Assembly: GCA_046262935.1 (NCBI GenBank)
Contig: JBHELT010000012.1
Span: 1-43,884 of the forward strand
DNA: 43,884 nucleotides
DNA from: JBHELT01 sp046262935
GTDB lineage: Bacteria > Actinomycetota > CADDZG01 > JAHWKV01
Direction: 5' to 3'
Positions 1-10,000 of the stretch are shown one piece after another. The position numbers were made by a program, and so were the translations under genes. Below the pieces are notes generated by a model. That model was not told the origin of the DNA, searched no databases, and was given only the letters and a program-made list of their open reading frames with translations. Each line of letters begins with the position of its first letter. Positions within the stretch are counted from its first letter, which is position 1.

Positions 1-2
1 CC

Positions 3-452
3 CGCGACTCCGACAGAGCCGTGAATGACGACGACACATACTCTGTTCCAGGGCTGCAGGTCGTTTTCTACAACGATGGTACGCAAGGACGTAGTCGTTT
101 GGTTCTACAACTCGCCGGCGTGCAAGCCGAATCTCGCTACGGGATATTCCTACTCCCCTCATCTTCAGATGGCACCGATGCTGGTTTTGCAACGGACTTC
201 AGCCCTCTCGGGACGGTCGATGCGGTCGGCTTCGATGCTGGACCAGCGCAGCCGCCGTCATTACTTCATCGCATCGGCCAATTCCTCGGCAACGCCATCA
301 AGTACCCGGCCCAAGCCACCGTAGATGCACTAAGGCTGATCGTCACAAACCCTCGTGAATTCGGAGTGCTATTCGTTATGTGGTCGCTCATCGCGTCGCC
401 CATCTACCTGGCCATCAGGCGCCGTTTCCTCGCAAGGGGCTTATCGGTTTAA
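3..452 (+). CDS. C-terminal part of membrane-anchored surface protein (5' end outside window)
   Basis: The reading frame is open to the left window edge, so only about the last 149 residues are seen and the true start lies upstream. The fragment matches the end of the 889-residue-class protein encoded at 11756-14356: both have a beta-type segment with a shared LQLAGV/VQLAGV motif, a low-complexity stretch, then a single C-terminal membrane helix with an SPIY motif followed by an arginine cluster (RRR). That topology implies an extracellular protein anchored by its C-terminus. It lies 38 bases upstream of a Liv-type solute-binding protein on the same strand, the position its paralogue holds in the opposing locus. 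The function is unknown; the context suggests an accessory to the transporter. Confidence 0.75.
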   Translation, partial: RDSDRAVNDDDTYSVPGLQVVFYNDGTQGRSRLVLQLAGVQAESRYGIFLLPSSSDGTDAGFATDFSPLGTVDAVGFDAGPAQPPSLLHRIGQFLGNAIKYPAQATVDALRLIVTNPREFGVLFVMWSLIASPIYLAIRRRFLARGLSV

Positions 453-490
453 CCTAAGCCCCGAAAGATCCGCAAAGCCAGGGAGAACCA

Positions 491-1987
491 GTGACCAACA
501 GCAACGACCCCATCACGCCGCTCACTTCCAAGTTGTCTACATCGAAGGGCGCGTGGACCGCGGCGATCATCGTGATGGCGATCAGTTTGCTGTCTACGTT
601 CACACTCGCCACTCCCAACAAGTCAGCCGCTCCAACAGGCCCTCAGGTAGCTGCCCCGCAAGACCTCGGGCCGGCCGGAACAGACACTGTGACCGACCCT
701 GCACAGCAGGCGGCCGGTCCCTCTGGAGGCGCGGGAGTGACTGGAGGAGGGCCCGCGGGTGGAAAGACCTACGACTGCTCCAAGGGCCAGAACGCTGGGG
801 CTACCGATGTCGGGGTTACGGCCAAGTCGATCAACTTCGCTGCTACTGTTGTGAAAACCGGAATCGCCAAAGACTTTTTGACCGATGCGCAATATGGCAT
901 CGAGGCCGTTAAGAACAAAGTGAACAGAGCAGGCGGCATCTGCGGCCGCATCATCAACGTCGCTTACCTCGACGACGGCTGGGAACCGAACCGCGGCGCG
1001 AACATCATCCAAGGTTGGATCGGCGAGAAGAAATACTTCGGACTCGCGGTCAACCCATCCTCAGAGGGCCTAAAGGGCGCCATCGACGGCGGTTACATCC
1101 GCAACGCCGGGTTCCCTGTGATCGGCGCCGACGGCATGCTCATCGACCAATACAAAGATCCTTATGTTTGGCCCATCGCGATATCGACCTCATCGATCAT
1201 GCATATCATGGCTCAGAAGGCTTACGCCGACGGTGCTCGAACCTTCGGCATCGCATGGGAAAGCAACTATCGCTTCGGTGTCGAGGGCCACGACGCTTTC
1301 GTCGGCGCGGTCAAGCGACTCGGTGGCACCATCTCGTCCGACGTCGGTATCCAAGGTGGCCTCAACTCCTACAAGACCAATGCCGACCAGTTCATCACGT
1401 CATGCGGCGGAGCGAACACCTTAGACAAATGTGATTTCATGGCGATGCTGCTGGAACCCAACACCGCGACGCAGTGGGTGCGCGACGGAGGCTTAGGCAA
1501 CCCCGACAAGGCCCGGCCCAAGTTTGGCATCGGGGGGCCGCAACCATTGTTCCTTCGTTCATTCGGGGTCAACTGCGGCAAGGCGTGCGCAAACATGACG
1601 GTGTGGTCGAGCTTCAAACCGCCCATCCCACCATTCGACACCGAACCCGCCGTTGTCACCTACAAGAACGACATGAACAACGTCAGTTCGACCGCCGACA
1701 AGAACAACCCCCACGTCGAAGGGGCTTATGTGGGGATGCTTGTTCTCGTCGAAGCCCTTAAGCGCCTCGGCCCCTCTCCGACGCGGGCGGCTATGAAATC
1801 CACTTTAGACTCGCTGACCCTCGATACCGGTCTTGCTCCAACGCTTTCGTTCAGACCTGGCAACCACTTCTCGAATACATCAGCTCAGGCATTCAAGGCG
1901 ATCGTCAACAACGGATCGTTCAGCGACTGGCAGTACACGCAGTCTGGCTTCCTTGCAGATAGGGAAGTGGGCAAGGACATCCCTTAG
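491..1987 (+). CDS. Branched-chain amino acid-type ABC transporter substrate-binding protein
   Basis: A periplasmic-binding-protein type 1 (Leu/Ile/Val-binding, Peripla_BP_6) protein of 498 residues. The GTG start at 491 is supported by AGGGAG at 480-485, five bases upstream. Residues about 21-41 form one hydrophobic helix with no lipobox. A Pro/Gly/Ala-rich linker (to about residue 95) and the binding domain follow, so the protein is probably tethered by an uncleaved N-terminal helix or released by signal peptidase. The domain is clearly homologous to the protein at 10252-11739: both share DDGW, NPSSEG/SPSSEG, IGADG and YKDP-VWP motifs in the same order. It is the first transporter component, followed three bases later by livH. 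The ligand is not predictable; members of this family bind amino acids, amides, urea or aromatic compounds. Confidence 0.93.
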   Translation: MTNSNDPITPLTSKLSTSKGAWTAAIIVMAISLLSTFTLATPNKSAAPTGPQVAAPQDLGPAGTDTVTDPAQQAAGPSGGAGVTGGGPAGGKTYDCSKGQNAGATDVGVTAKSINFAATVVKTGIAKDFLTDAQYGIEAVKNKVNRAGGICGRIINVAYLDDGWEPNRGANIIQGWIGEKKYFGLAVNPSSEGLKGAIDGGYIRNAGFPVIGADGMLIDQYKDPYVWPIAISTSSIMHIMAQKAYADGARTFGIAWESNYRFGVEGHDAFVGAVKRLGGTISSDVGIQGGLNSYKTNADQFITSCGGANTLDKCDFMAMLLEPNTATQWVRDGGLGNPDKARPKFGIGGPQPLFLRSFGVNCGKACANMTVWSSFKPPIPPFDTEPAVVTYKNDMNNVSSTADKNNPHVEGAYVGMLVLVEALKRLGPSPTRAAMKSTLDSLTLDTGLAPTLSFRPGNHFSNTSAQAFKAIVNNGSFSDWQYTQSGFLADREVGKDIP

Positions 1988-1990
1988 GCC

Positions 1991-3052
1991 GTGCACCTGA
2001 TCGTTTCGATACTCATCCGCATCGTATTGACCATCGCGCTCGTTGGCGCGTACACGATGTTCGCGCTTGGCATCGTCTTCATATATCGAGGCTCGAAAGT
2101 GCTGAACCTTGCGCATGGCGCCATGGCGATGTTTCCTGCTTACATCGCGTACTCGGTGGCGACCGGTTCCACTCCCCTGTTGCTTAGAGTGACCCTCGGT
2201 GTATCGGCTGGATTGGCGGGAGGCATCGCGTCTTATCCAAGACTGCGCAAGCGCTTCAACTTCGCCACATCGATCGCTTTGTCCTTGATAGCTGCGGCCG
2301 CTGGTGCACTCATAACTTTCACGTTGTTCAAACATAAGCTTCCACCGCTCTTGGCTTTGCTCACTGCATTACTGGTGGGGGGCGCCATCGGCTTCGTCGT
2401 TGAACGGTTGGTAGTGCGCAGGCTGCGGGCTTCTTCGCCAACCGCGCAAACGGTTGGCACGGTCGCGGTGCTTGGGCTCTTGATCGCGCTCGCTGCGCGC
2501 ATCTGGGGTACGACGCCGATAAGGGGACCAAACATCTTTCCGGCGAAAGTGTTCCCGGTCGGCAACTCCAACCTTCAACTTGGCGACATCGGTCTTTTCG
2601 TGGTCGCGCTGATCGTGGCAGCGGGATTCATGGCTTTGTTCAAGTTCACGGATCTCGGCCTCGCACTAAGGGCCGCTGCGGACAACCGCAGAGCTGCCGC
2701 ACTCATGGGCATCGATCCCGACCGCACGACTTCACTCGCATGGGTTTTCGCCGGGGCCCTGGCAGCGCTGGGCGGGGTTCTGCTTGGCGCTTCAACCAAC
2801 CTTCACCCATTCACACTTTCACTCCAGGTCCTTCCCGCTTTCGTAGCGGCATTGATCGGTGGCTTAGAGAGTGTGCAAGGCGCGCTCTACGGTTCTTTGA
2901 TCGTTGGGTTGACCGTTGGGATAGTGCCAACGCTGCCCGGCTTCGGCAAACAGGTTGGCGCAGCGCAGGTTGGTCTAGCCATCTTGGCGTTCGCGGTCAT
3001 GATCTTTCGGGGCCAAAGGTTCTCGGCTTCAGATGTGCGGAGTGGGCTTTGA
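1991..3052 (+). CDS. livH: Branched-chain amino acid-type ABC transporter permease LivH
   Basis: An inner-membrane permease of the LivH (BPD_transp_2) family, 353 residues, within the usual size range though at the long side. The N-terminus has the family motif around GAYTMFALGIVFIYRG and the NLAHGAM segment. The later ALRAAADNRRAAALMGID region is the conserved cytoplasmic loop that contacts the ATPase. Several hydrophobic helices are visible. The GTG start is three bases after the stop of the solute-binding protein, and the end overlaps the TTG start of the LivM-LivG fusion by four bases (TTGA), so the proteins are probably translationally coupled. The substrate is unknown. Confidence 0.93.
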   Translation: MHLIVSILIRIVLTIALVGAYTMFALGIVFIYRGSKVLNLAHGAMAMFPAYIAYSVATGSTPLLLRVTLGVSAGLAGGIASYPRLRKRFNFATSIALSLIAAAAGALITFTLFKHKLPPLLALLTALLVGGAIGFVVERLVVRRLRASSPTAQTVGTVAVLGLLIALAARIWGTTPIRGPNIFPAKVFPVGNSNLQLGDIGLFVVALIVAAGFMALFKFTDLGLALRAAADNRRAAALMGIDPDRTTSLAWVFAGALAALGGVLLGASTNLHPFTLSLQVLPAFVAALIGGLESVQGALYGSLIVGLTVGIVPTLPGFGKQVGAAQVGLAILAFAVMIFRGQRFSASDVRSGL

Positions 3053-5169
3053 ATCGCATCGTGAAGATCATCGCCCTAACCATAGTGGGGGCACTTGTGA
3101 TCTTCTTCCCCTGGCTCCCATTCGTGAAAACGTCTTTGGTCGTGAACGCCAACCTCGCCGGGGAATACGCCATCATCGCTATCTCGCTCGTGCTCCTCAC
3201 CGGCTGGGTCGGCCAGATCTCGCTTGGACAAGGCACGTTCGTTGGCATCGGTGCCTTCGTTACCGGACTTCTGATACGTAACCTGCACATCCCATTCCCG
3301 GTCAACCTTCCCATCGTCGCTTTGGTTACAGCAGCCGTGGCAGCCGCTCTGGGTTTGGTCGCGCTCAGGGTGCGGGGACTCTACCTAGCGGTCGCGACAC
3401 TCATATTCGCTTGGATGGCCGACGCGTACCTATTCACATCACCGTGGCTCGTTGGGCGCGGCGGTTCGAGTTCCATCCAGAACCACATCATCGGTCGCCC
3501 AGGCACTATCAGTTCGTTCGATCTCACCAACAAAAGCGTTTTCTATCTCGTGATCGTCGCCTCGGTTGCCGCGACGCTTTATGCGATCTCGAACCTGCGT
3601 GACTCCAAGACAGGACGCGCATTCTTCGCCATCAGAGGCAGCGAGATGGCCGCGGTGTCACTCGGCATCGATGTAACGCGATACAAACTGCTTGCCTTCG
3701 CTCTTTCGGGTGGGCTGGCGGGTATCGCCGGCAACCTCATGATGATCGACCTTCGCACCGCGTCGCCGGTTTCGTTCCAATTCACGGTATCGCTGTTCTT
3801 CCTGTCTATCGCGGTGGTGGGCGGCGTCACCAACATCTACGGGGCCCTCTTCGCGTCGATGCTCTTCGCAGGTTTGAACGAGGTTTTCTACCGGGTTCCC
3901 GCCCTCAACGGATGGCTCGACATCGTTGCTGTTGGCCTTCTGATCTTCGTTCTGCTGGTTTATCCGGGCGGCTTGGGGGCCCTTGGTGCACCGATCGCGT
4001 CGTTTTCGAAGAAGTCGTCGACGCGGCTTGTTGCTTTGTATCGAAAGATCTCCGGGGCCCTCGATGGGGACCGCAAAGCTGCGAAACCCCTAGAAGCTAC
4101 ATCCCCGGCTCCCCGCCGTTTGAAGGCGCGCGCCCAAAAGGCCGACGGTCCTTCCAAGACCAGGCGCGGACCCCGGATCGCTCTGCCGAAGTTCTTTCGC
4201 TCCAACGCCAAGGTGCAAAGACGTTCGTTGGACATGAGCGGACTAAGTCGCATCGAAGAACCAGTAGCGGTACCCTCGGCTGCGGCGACCAGCGAACCGA
4301 AGTTCGTCGACTGGCGCACTTATAAGGAACCTCCCTATCTACTGCCCCCAGATCGAGCGACACGCAGGCCCATCCTGCAAGCGCGCGGGATCGTGGTGCG
4401 CTTCGGTGGGTTGACCGCGGTCGACAAGATGACTGTCGAAGTGCGCGAGCATGAGATCGTGGGTCTTATCGGTCCCAACGGTGCGGGTAAGACAACATGC
4501 TTCAACGCGATCTCGGGATTGAATGAACCCGCGGATGGGACGATCGAGTTGTTCGGCGACGATGCAACACACCTGCCCGTTCACCTTCGTGCTCAGATGG
4601 GCGTCGGCCGAACCTTCCAGTTGATACAGCTGTTCCCGCAGCTCACCGTATTCGACAACCTGCTCGTTGCAACTCACATCAACAACGAAACCGGCGTGTT
4701 CGGACACATCGCACTGACCGATAAAGCGGTGCGCGCGGAGATGCTAGCCAGGCGTCACGTCAAACAGATCGTGGCACTGCTCGGCCTCGAAGAATTCGCC
4801 GACCGCAGGGTCGCCGGATTGCCGTTCGGCGTTCTTCGTCAAGTCGAGATCGCGAGAGCCCTTGTGACCAAGGCCCCTTTCTTGATGCTCGACGAACCTG
4901 CCTCTGGCCTTGACAACACCGAGACCGAGGAACTCACCAAGTTGCTGTACTTCATAAGAGCCGAACTTGGAGTCAGCATCTTGCTGATCGAGCACGACGT
5001 GCAGATGGTCACCTCGGTCAGCGATTACATGTACGTCATCAACCGCGGAAAACCCTTGGCCGAAGGCACCTCTGCCGAGATACAGCGCAACCCCGAAGTC
5101 GTTGCCGCCTACCTCGGCGGCGCCACGCACGAAGAAGTGATCGCCGAACCGCAACCCGTCCTCGGTTGA
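3049..5169 (+). CDS. LivM-LivG fusion: permease and ATP-binding subunit in one polypeptide
   Basis: One 706-residue protein joins two subunits normally made separately. Residues 1 to about 310 are a LivM permease with multiple helices and the LTGWVGQISLG motif typical of the family. Residues about 310-430 are a basic, Pro/Ala-rich linker. From about 440 onward is a LivG ATPase with Walker A (GPNGAGKTT, near residue 475), a signature region reading PFGVLRQVEIARAL in place of the usual LSGGQ, Walker B (FLMLDEPASGLD) and a switch histidine (IEHDVQMV). The frame is open upstream inside livH, but the TTG at 3049 that overlaps the livH stop is the sensible start; GTG at 3061 is an alternative. It supplies one membrane half and one nucleotide-binding half of the transporter. 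Confidence 0.9.
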   Translation: MNRIVKIIALTIVGALVIFFPWLPFVKTSLVVNANLAGEYAIIAISLVLLTGWVGQISLGQGTFVGIGAFVTGLLIRNLHIPFPVNLPIVALVTAAVAAALGLVALRVRGLYLAVATLIFAWMADAYLFTSPWLVGRGGSSSIQNHIIGRPGTISSFDLTNKSVFYLVIVASVAATLYAISNLRDSKTGRAFFAIRGSEMAAVSLGIDVTRYKLLAFALSGGLAGIAGNLMMIDLRTASPVSFQFTVSLFFLSIAVVGGVTNIYGALFASMLFAGLNEVFYRVPALNGWLDIVAVGLLIFVLLVYPGGLGALGAPIASFSKKSSTRLVALYRKISGALDGDRKAAKPLEATSPAPRRLKARAQKADGPSKTRRGPRIALPKFFRSNAKVQRRSLDMSGLSRIEEPVAVPSAAATSEPKFVDWRTYKEPPYLLPPDRATRRPILQARGIVVRFGGLTAVDKMTVEVREHEIVGLIGPNGAGKTTCFNAISGLNEPADGTIELFGDDATHLPVHLRAQMGVGRTFQLIQLFPQLTVFDNLLVATHINNETGVFGHIALTDKAVRAEMLARRHVKQIVALLGLEEFADRRVAGLPFGVLRQVEIARALVTKAPFLMLDEPASGLDNTETEELTKLLYFIRAELGVSILLIEHDVQMVTSVSDYMYVINRGKPLAEGTSAEIQRNPEVVAAYLGGATHEEVIAEPQPVLG

Positions 5170-5702
5170 AGCGCCGGCTGCTGAGCGCTGCCCTCGCGCT
5201 CGTTATGGCGCTCGGCGCACTCACAACTCCGACCTTGTTGGCCGTGAGGGCTATCCACAAGCGTAACGATGCCAAGGCGGTCGTTGCTTACGCGAAACAC
5301 ATCGAACCCCTAGCCAAAGACGGCGGTGAGTTGGTGGTCACGGAGATGCGACCGTCGATCAAGGAATTAGGAGCGGGCACATTGGCCCCCGAACAGTTCC
5401 GGCAATATGCGGAAAGGTGGCATGCCCGTTTCCTTCAGATCCGCAGTGGGTTCTCGGCGGCCCCCCATGGGGGCCGCTTGCAAACCGTTGCTTCGGTATA
5501 CGACCGTTCGCTTCGCCTCTACATCAGCGCCATCGATGGGTTCGTAAGAGCCTCGCAATCATCGACGGCCGAGATCCAGTCGTCGATAGCGCCTGGCATC
5601 AAGATCGCCGAGAGCGCCGATGCCACCTACGACACAGCTTCGAGGCTCCTATCTGCTGAGTTCAAACGGCTGGGCCTCGCGCCGATCCCGCCTGCCTCAT
5701 GA
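5166..5702 (+). CDS. Small exported protein of unknown function in the Liv operon
   Basis: A 178-residue protein whose TTG start overlaps the previous stop by four bases (TTGA). It has an N-terminal signal sequence or signal anchor (basic KRR, then a hydrophobic stretch to about residue 25). The rest looks mostly helical, with no cysteine pair or known motif. I do not recognise the family. Its position between the LivM-LivG fusion and LivF, with no gap, argues that it is co-expressed with the transporter and acts at the outer face of the membrane, perhaps as an accessory or lid protein. It has no counterpart in the opposing locus, where a lipoprotein sits instead. Confidence 0.75.
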   Translation: MKRRLLSAALALVMALGALTTPTLLAVRAIHKRNDAKAVVAYAKHIEPLAKDGGELVVTEMRPSIKELGAGTLAPEQFRQYAERWHARFLQIRSGFSAAPHGGRLQTVASVYDRSLRLYISAIDGFVRASQSSTAEIQSSIAPGIKIAESADATYDTASRLLSAEFKRLGLAPIPPAS

Positions 5703-5723
5703 ACGACCTCCAGGAGATAGGCT

Positions 5724-6536
5724 TTGCGCATGACACTGCTTGAAGTTCAAGATATCGACGTCTTCTACGGCGCCATCCAAGCCCTGCGCGGCATCTCGCT
5801 CAAGGTCGAAGAAGGCGAGATGATCGCTCTGGCCGGTGCAAATGGCGCCGGAAAGACGACCACGCTTCGGACTATCTCCGGATTGCTCTCGCCAACCAAG
5901 GGCCAAGTCATCTTCGACGGCAAACCGATACATGGATTGCCCCCATTCGAGATCGTCAGTAGAGGCCTCGCACATCTTCCCGAGGGACGAGAACTTTTCT
6001 CGGCGCTGTCGGTGACTGAAAATCTGAAGCTCGGATACTGGGCCAAGCGCAAGGACAAGGCCGGCCTGCCTAAGAAACTCGACGACGTTATGGATTACTT
6101 CCCAAGGCTTCGAGAGCGTGCTGATCAGGCAGCAGGAACCTTGTCCGGCGGCGAACAACAGATGCTCGGAGTAGCGAGGGCGCTCATGAGTTCGCCGAAA
6201 CTGCTCATCGTCGATGAACTTTCTCTCGGCCTTGCGCCCCTGATAGTTGCTCAACTCTTCGAGATCTTGGATGAGGTGAACCAGCAAGGAACATCGGTTC
6301 TGTTGGTTGAACAGTTCGTGCACTTAGCCCTCCAGCACACGAGCAGGGCTTACGTATTGCAGAAAGGCGAAGTAGTGATGGAAGGGGTGAGCGACGATCT
6401 GCTTGCCGACCCAACACTTGTCGCGTCTTATCTCGGAGAAGTGGAACCAGCCGCGCCCGGATCGTCAACGAATGGGTCGGGCGAGATGGAGACGGAGGCC
6501 GAGACCAAGCCGAAGACCAAGACGAAAAAGTCTTAG
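5724..6536 (+). CDS. livF: Branched-chain amino acid-type ABC transporter ATP-binding protein LivF
   Basis: A LivF-family ATPase of 270 residues; the family is usually about 235-250. The TTG start at 5724 is chosen because AGGAG at 5712-5716 sits seven bases upstream; ATG at 5730 would leave 13. Walker A is GANGAGKTT, the signature is LSGGEQQML, Walker B is LLIVDELSLGLAP, and the switch histidine position reads as glutamine (VEQFV), as is normal for LivF. The C-terminus has an extra Glu/Lys/Thr-rich tail of about 30 residues. It is the only LivF in the window, so it may pair with both LivG domains here. The last four bases overlap the end of the convergent lipoprotein gene. Confidence 0.93.
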   Translation: MRMTLLEVQDIDVFYGAIQALRGISLKVEEGEMIALAGANGAGKTTTLRTISGLLSPTKGQVIFDGKPIHGLPPFEIVSRGLAHLPEGRELFSALSVTENLKLGYWAKRKDKAGLPKKLDDVMDYFPRLRERADQAAGTLSGGEQQMLGVARALMSSPKLLIVDELSLGLAPLIVAQLFEILDEVNQQGTSVLLVEQFVHLALQHTSRAYVLQKGEVVMEGVSDDLLADPTLVASYLGEVEPAAPGSSTNGSGEMETEAETKPKTKTKKS

Positions 6537-7081
6537 CAGCTCCTCGCGATGCGCCATGAGGGCTGTGCAAATGCATACGCGGGCTGGCCCTCGATCTTTC
6601 CCGCCACCGCGACATCAGTTCGCGCGTTGCCGGTTGGCGCGTTCACAGGGATCGCCCAACGCAAGACGAATTCACCCGTTGGCATCGGCGAATCGAGGAT
6701 CTGAGCCCCCCACTCCGGATGAGTCTTATTGTCTGGCCAAGTTGTTCCGATGGTCACCTTCAGCCCTGGATGGGCTTTCACGGTTATCTGCTGGCTTGAA
6801 CCGGGCTTCACGCACAAGGCACCCATGTTGGCCTGCAAAGGCGTGTTGCCTCGGGGTCCTCCAACCGACGGCGATGGGGAAGACCCCGGCGATGCTTGCG
6901 CGCTAGGGTGAGAAGAACCGGACGCGCTTACGCCAGGAGTCGATCCGCCAGGCGTAGGAGAACCTACAGCCCCGGATCTTGGGCTAGAACTTTGGTGAGC
7001 GCCGGGTGCGCCCGACTTTGGCGAGCAGGCCGCGCATCCAAACATCACGAGTCCGGCGAGGAAAGCGGCTTTGAGTCTCAT
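6533..7081 (-). CDS. Predicted lipoprotein, unknown function
   Basis: A 182-residue protein with a basic N-terminus, a hydrophobic stretch and a cysteine-containing lipobox-like site (FGCAAC, cysteines at 16 and 19), then a long Ser/Pro/Gly-rich linker to about residue 80. The C-terminal ~100 residues look like a compact beta domain containing two cysteines. The ATG overlaps the stop of the LivH-LivM-LivG fusion by four bases (ATGA), which ties it to the transporter operon. It may be an extracellular accessory lipoprotein for substrate capture. No family was recognised. Its end overlaps the end of livF by four bases on the opposite strand. Confidence 0.72.
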   Translation of the reverse strand: MRLKAAFLAGLVMFGCAACSPKSGAPGAHQSSSPRSGAVGSPTPGGSTPGVSASGSSHPSAQASPGSSPSPSVGGPRGNTPLQANMGALCVKPGSSQQITVKAHPGLKVTIGTTWPDNKTHPEWGAQILDSPMPTGEFVLRWAIPVNAPTGNARTDVAVAGKIEGQPAYAFAQPSWRIARSC

Positions 7082-10000
7082 ACCCCTACCGGTTCGCTTT
7101 CGACATCTTTTTGCACTCCCCCTAGGTATGCCGCTATCACAGCGGGATCCCTTTGGATCTTCTCCGGAGGGCCTTCGGCGATCATCTGCCCCATGTTCAA
7201 CACATACATATAGTCGGATACACCGGTGACCATTCGAACGTCATGTTCGATCAGCAGCATCGAGATACCCATGCGATCTCGGAGCGATCTCAAGAAATCG
7301 GTAAAGCGATCTGTCTCGGTGTTGTCGAGTCCCGACGCGGCCTCATCGAGCAAGATGATTGGAGCCTCAGACACAACGGCCCTGCCAAGTTCAACCAGCC
7401 GCAGCAGACCGAACGGCAACCCAGCCGCGGGTCGGTCGGCGATCTCGGTCAACTCCAGCAATTCCAACACCTCATTCACGCGGCGATGTGCATCGCTCTC
7501 GGCCCTCACCGCGGCATCGGTAGCCGCAACGTGCCTAAGCCATCCGGTCTCGTTATGCACATGCGTTGCGACCAAGAGGTTCTCTCTCACCGTCAGGTCG
7601 CTGAAGAGTTGCAGCACCTGGAATGTGCGGCCGAGGCCGAGTTTGGCCCGTTCGTGCACGGGGGCCCCCGATACATCTTTTCCGAACATGTATACCGCGC
7701 CGCGGGTCGGCTCATTGAGACCCGACAAAGAGTTGAATAGCGTCGTCTTTCCAGCACCGTTCGGGCCGATCAAGCCAACGATCTCGCCTTTGTGGATCTT
7801 GATCGAAGCATCCGACACGGCGACCAACCCACCGAACTGCACAGTAACGTCGCGTCCTTCTAGGACGATGGGCTCGTCGCTTCTTCCGTTCAGGCCAGGG
7901 CTCGCTGACTGCTCCACGGATGCCGAAGACCCATTCGCCAAAACCTGTTTATTCCTACCGAACCCAGTCAGGGCGCTGAGCGCCCTGGACCTGCGTTTGC
8001 TATCACCGGACGCCTTCACCGTGTTCTTCGATCTGCCCTCATCTGGTGACTTTGAACGCACCTGTTTCGCGATCTTCTCGAATGGATTAGGTATTCGACC
8101 AGCAGCGTCGGCCAAGGAACCGGTGAGACTCTTCATTGGTTGAAGGACCTTGCGGATGGGCGAAGTTAGGAATGATGTGAATCGCTTTACCGACGCGACA
8201 TGCGCCTGTACGAGGATGGCCGCGACGAGCAATCCTGCAGAGACGACTTCAAGCAGGCCGCTGAAGAGCGAAACGGTTTGGAACAGGTAGTTCAAGAGAC
8301 CGAACACCAAGGCAGCGATGACAACGCCGGGCAAACTGACCAATCCCCCGATGACCGCGATCGAAAGATAGAACAGCGAGAACGTGAATCTGAATGGGTC
8401 GGCGGTAACCGTCCGTTGGTCGATGATGATCAAGTTCCCGGCAGCGCCAGCCAACATACCGGATATGGCGAATGCGAGGAGTTTGTAGCGCATGACGTTT
8501 ATGCCAAGCGATGAAGCCGCGGTCTCGGAGCCTCTCACCGCGAAGAAAGCACGCCCAGTCTTCGACGATCTCAAGTTCGCCGCCGCGAGCAAACCTAGTG
8601 CGGTTATGGCAAGTCCGAAGTAATACAGGACCTTTCTATCGGACAGATCGAAGTTAGGGAACCCACCCTTGGCTCCGAAGACGATGTTGTTGATCGTCGA
8701 AGAACCTCCCGCCCCCACGAACCAAGACGATCTGAACAAAAACGTGTCGGCCATCCACGAGAAGATGAGCGTTGCAACCGCCAGATACAAACCACGAACT
8801 CGAAGGGCCACCGCCCCGAGGAGCGCAGCCGCACCAGCGGAAAGAGCAGCAGCGAAAGGAAGGTTGAAGGGGAAAGGTATTCCGAAGTTGCGCGCCATGA
8901 TGCCGGTTCCAAAAGCTCCGATGCCAACCAATGCGGCATGCCCAAGCGAGATCTGCCCTACCCAGCCGGTTAGTACGACCAACGAGATGCCGATCAGTAT
9001 GTAGACCAATGCTTGGCTGACGTTGGCGAGGACCGCGTACTTAACGCCTGGGATCCAGACCCATCCAACCAGCGCCAAAAACATGCCGATCGCAAGCGGC
9101 CAGGGCATACCTTTAGGCCTGGCCTTGGCGCCTCCACCCCCTCGCGCTGAGAAGCCGCCATCGTCGCGCGAAGCCGTTGAGAACTTCTGACCTCGCAGAT
9201 ACATAACACCCAGCGCGGCGATGGTCAGCGTGAGTTGAGGGCCCCCGATAGAGCCGGTGACTTTCCCTACGACCGGAAGAGACGCGGTGGCGGGGACGAG
9301 ACCTAGCAGAAGGCCAACCGCCGCGCTTCCCCCGATGGCACCAACGACTGAATCGATGCCGCCCAGCAATGCGGCCACGAATGCAGGAAGGGTTTGAAGC
9401 GGAAGGTCGTAGGGCGTGAGCGTTGTGATGGCCGCAAGAAGGATGCCCGAAACCGCGGCCAACGCTCCACCGATGGCCCATGCGATCGCCGTTGTTCGAT
9501 CAGGGTCGATGCCCATCAAGGACGCGGCCCTTCGATTCTCAGCCGATCCACGCATCGCCAAGCCAAGATTGGTGAACTTGAATAAGGCGAGCATGACGAC
9601 CGCCAGAACGGCTGCGGTGACGAAAAGCCCTATCGCCCCGTAAAGCAACTGCCCGGCCCCAACGGGAACGAAGCCGTGCGGGAATATCTCGGGAGCAGTG
9701 CGCGGAGCCGTGCCCCATGACTTGGCAGCAAGCGCGATAAGGAGGGAAAGTACCGCTACGGTTCCAACCGTCTGAGCAGTTAGCGACATGTGCCTGAGGC
9801 CACGTACGAATATCCGTTCGATGACCAGTCCCAATACGGCTCCCGACAAAACGCCAACCAGCAAAGCTGCGAGAACCGGAAGCTTGGCATGGAACAATTG
9901 GAATACGAGAAAACCGACAGTTATCGAGATCGCCAGACTAACTAGGACGCTCGCTAAACCCTTCAATCTTCGTTCGACATATCGGCGCGAAATACCGAAT

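Noticed and set aside
5264..5289. CGTAAC followed by CGTTGC inside the 178-aa gene
   Set aside because: The spacer is only 14 bases, it lies inside a coding region and there is no gene start at the right distance; treated as chance.
7226..8143. Long plus-strand open frame antisense to the LivG part of the triple fusion
   Set aside because: Product is Ser/Pro/Arg-rich with no domain and lies wholly opposite a clear ATPase; a shadow of the real gene's codon pattern.
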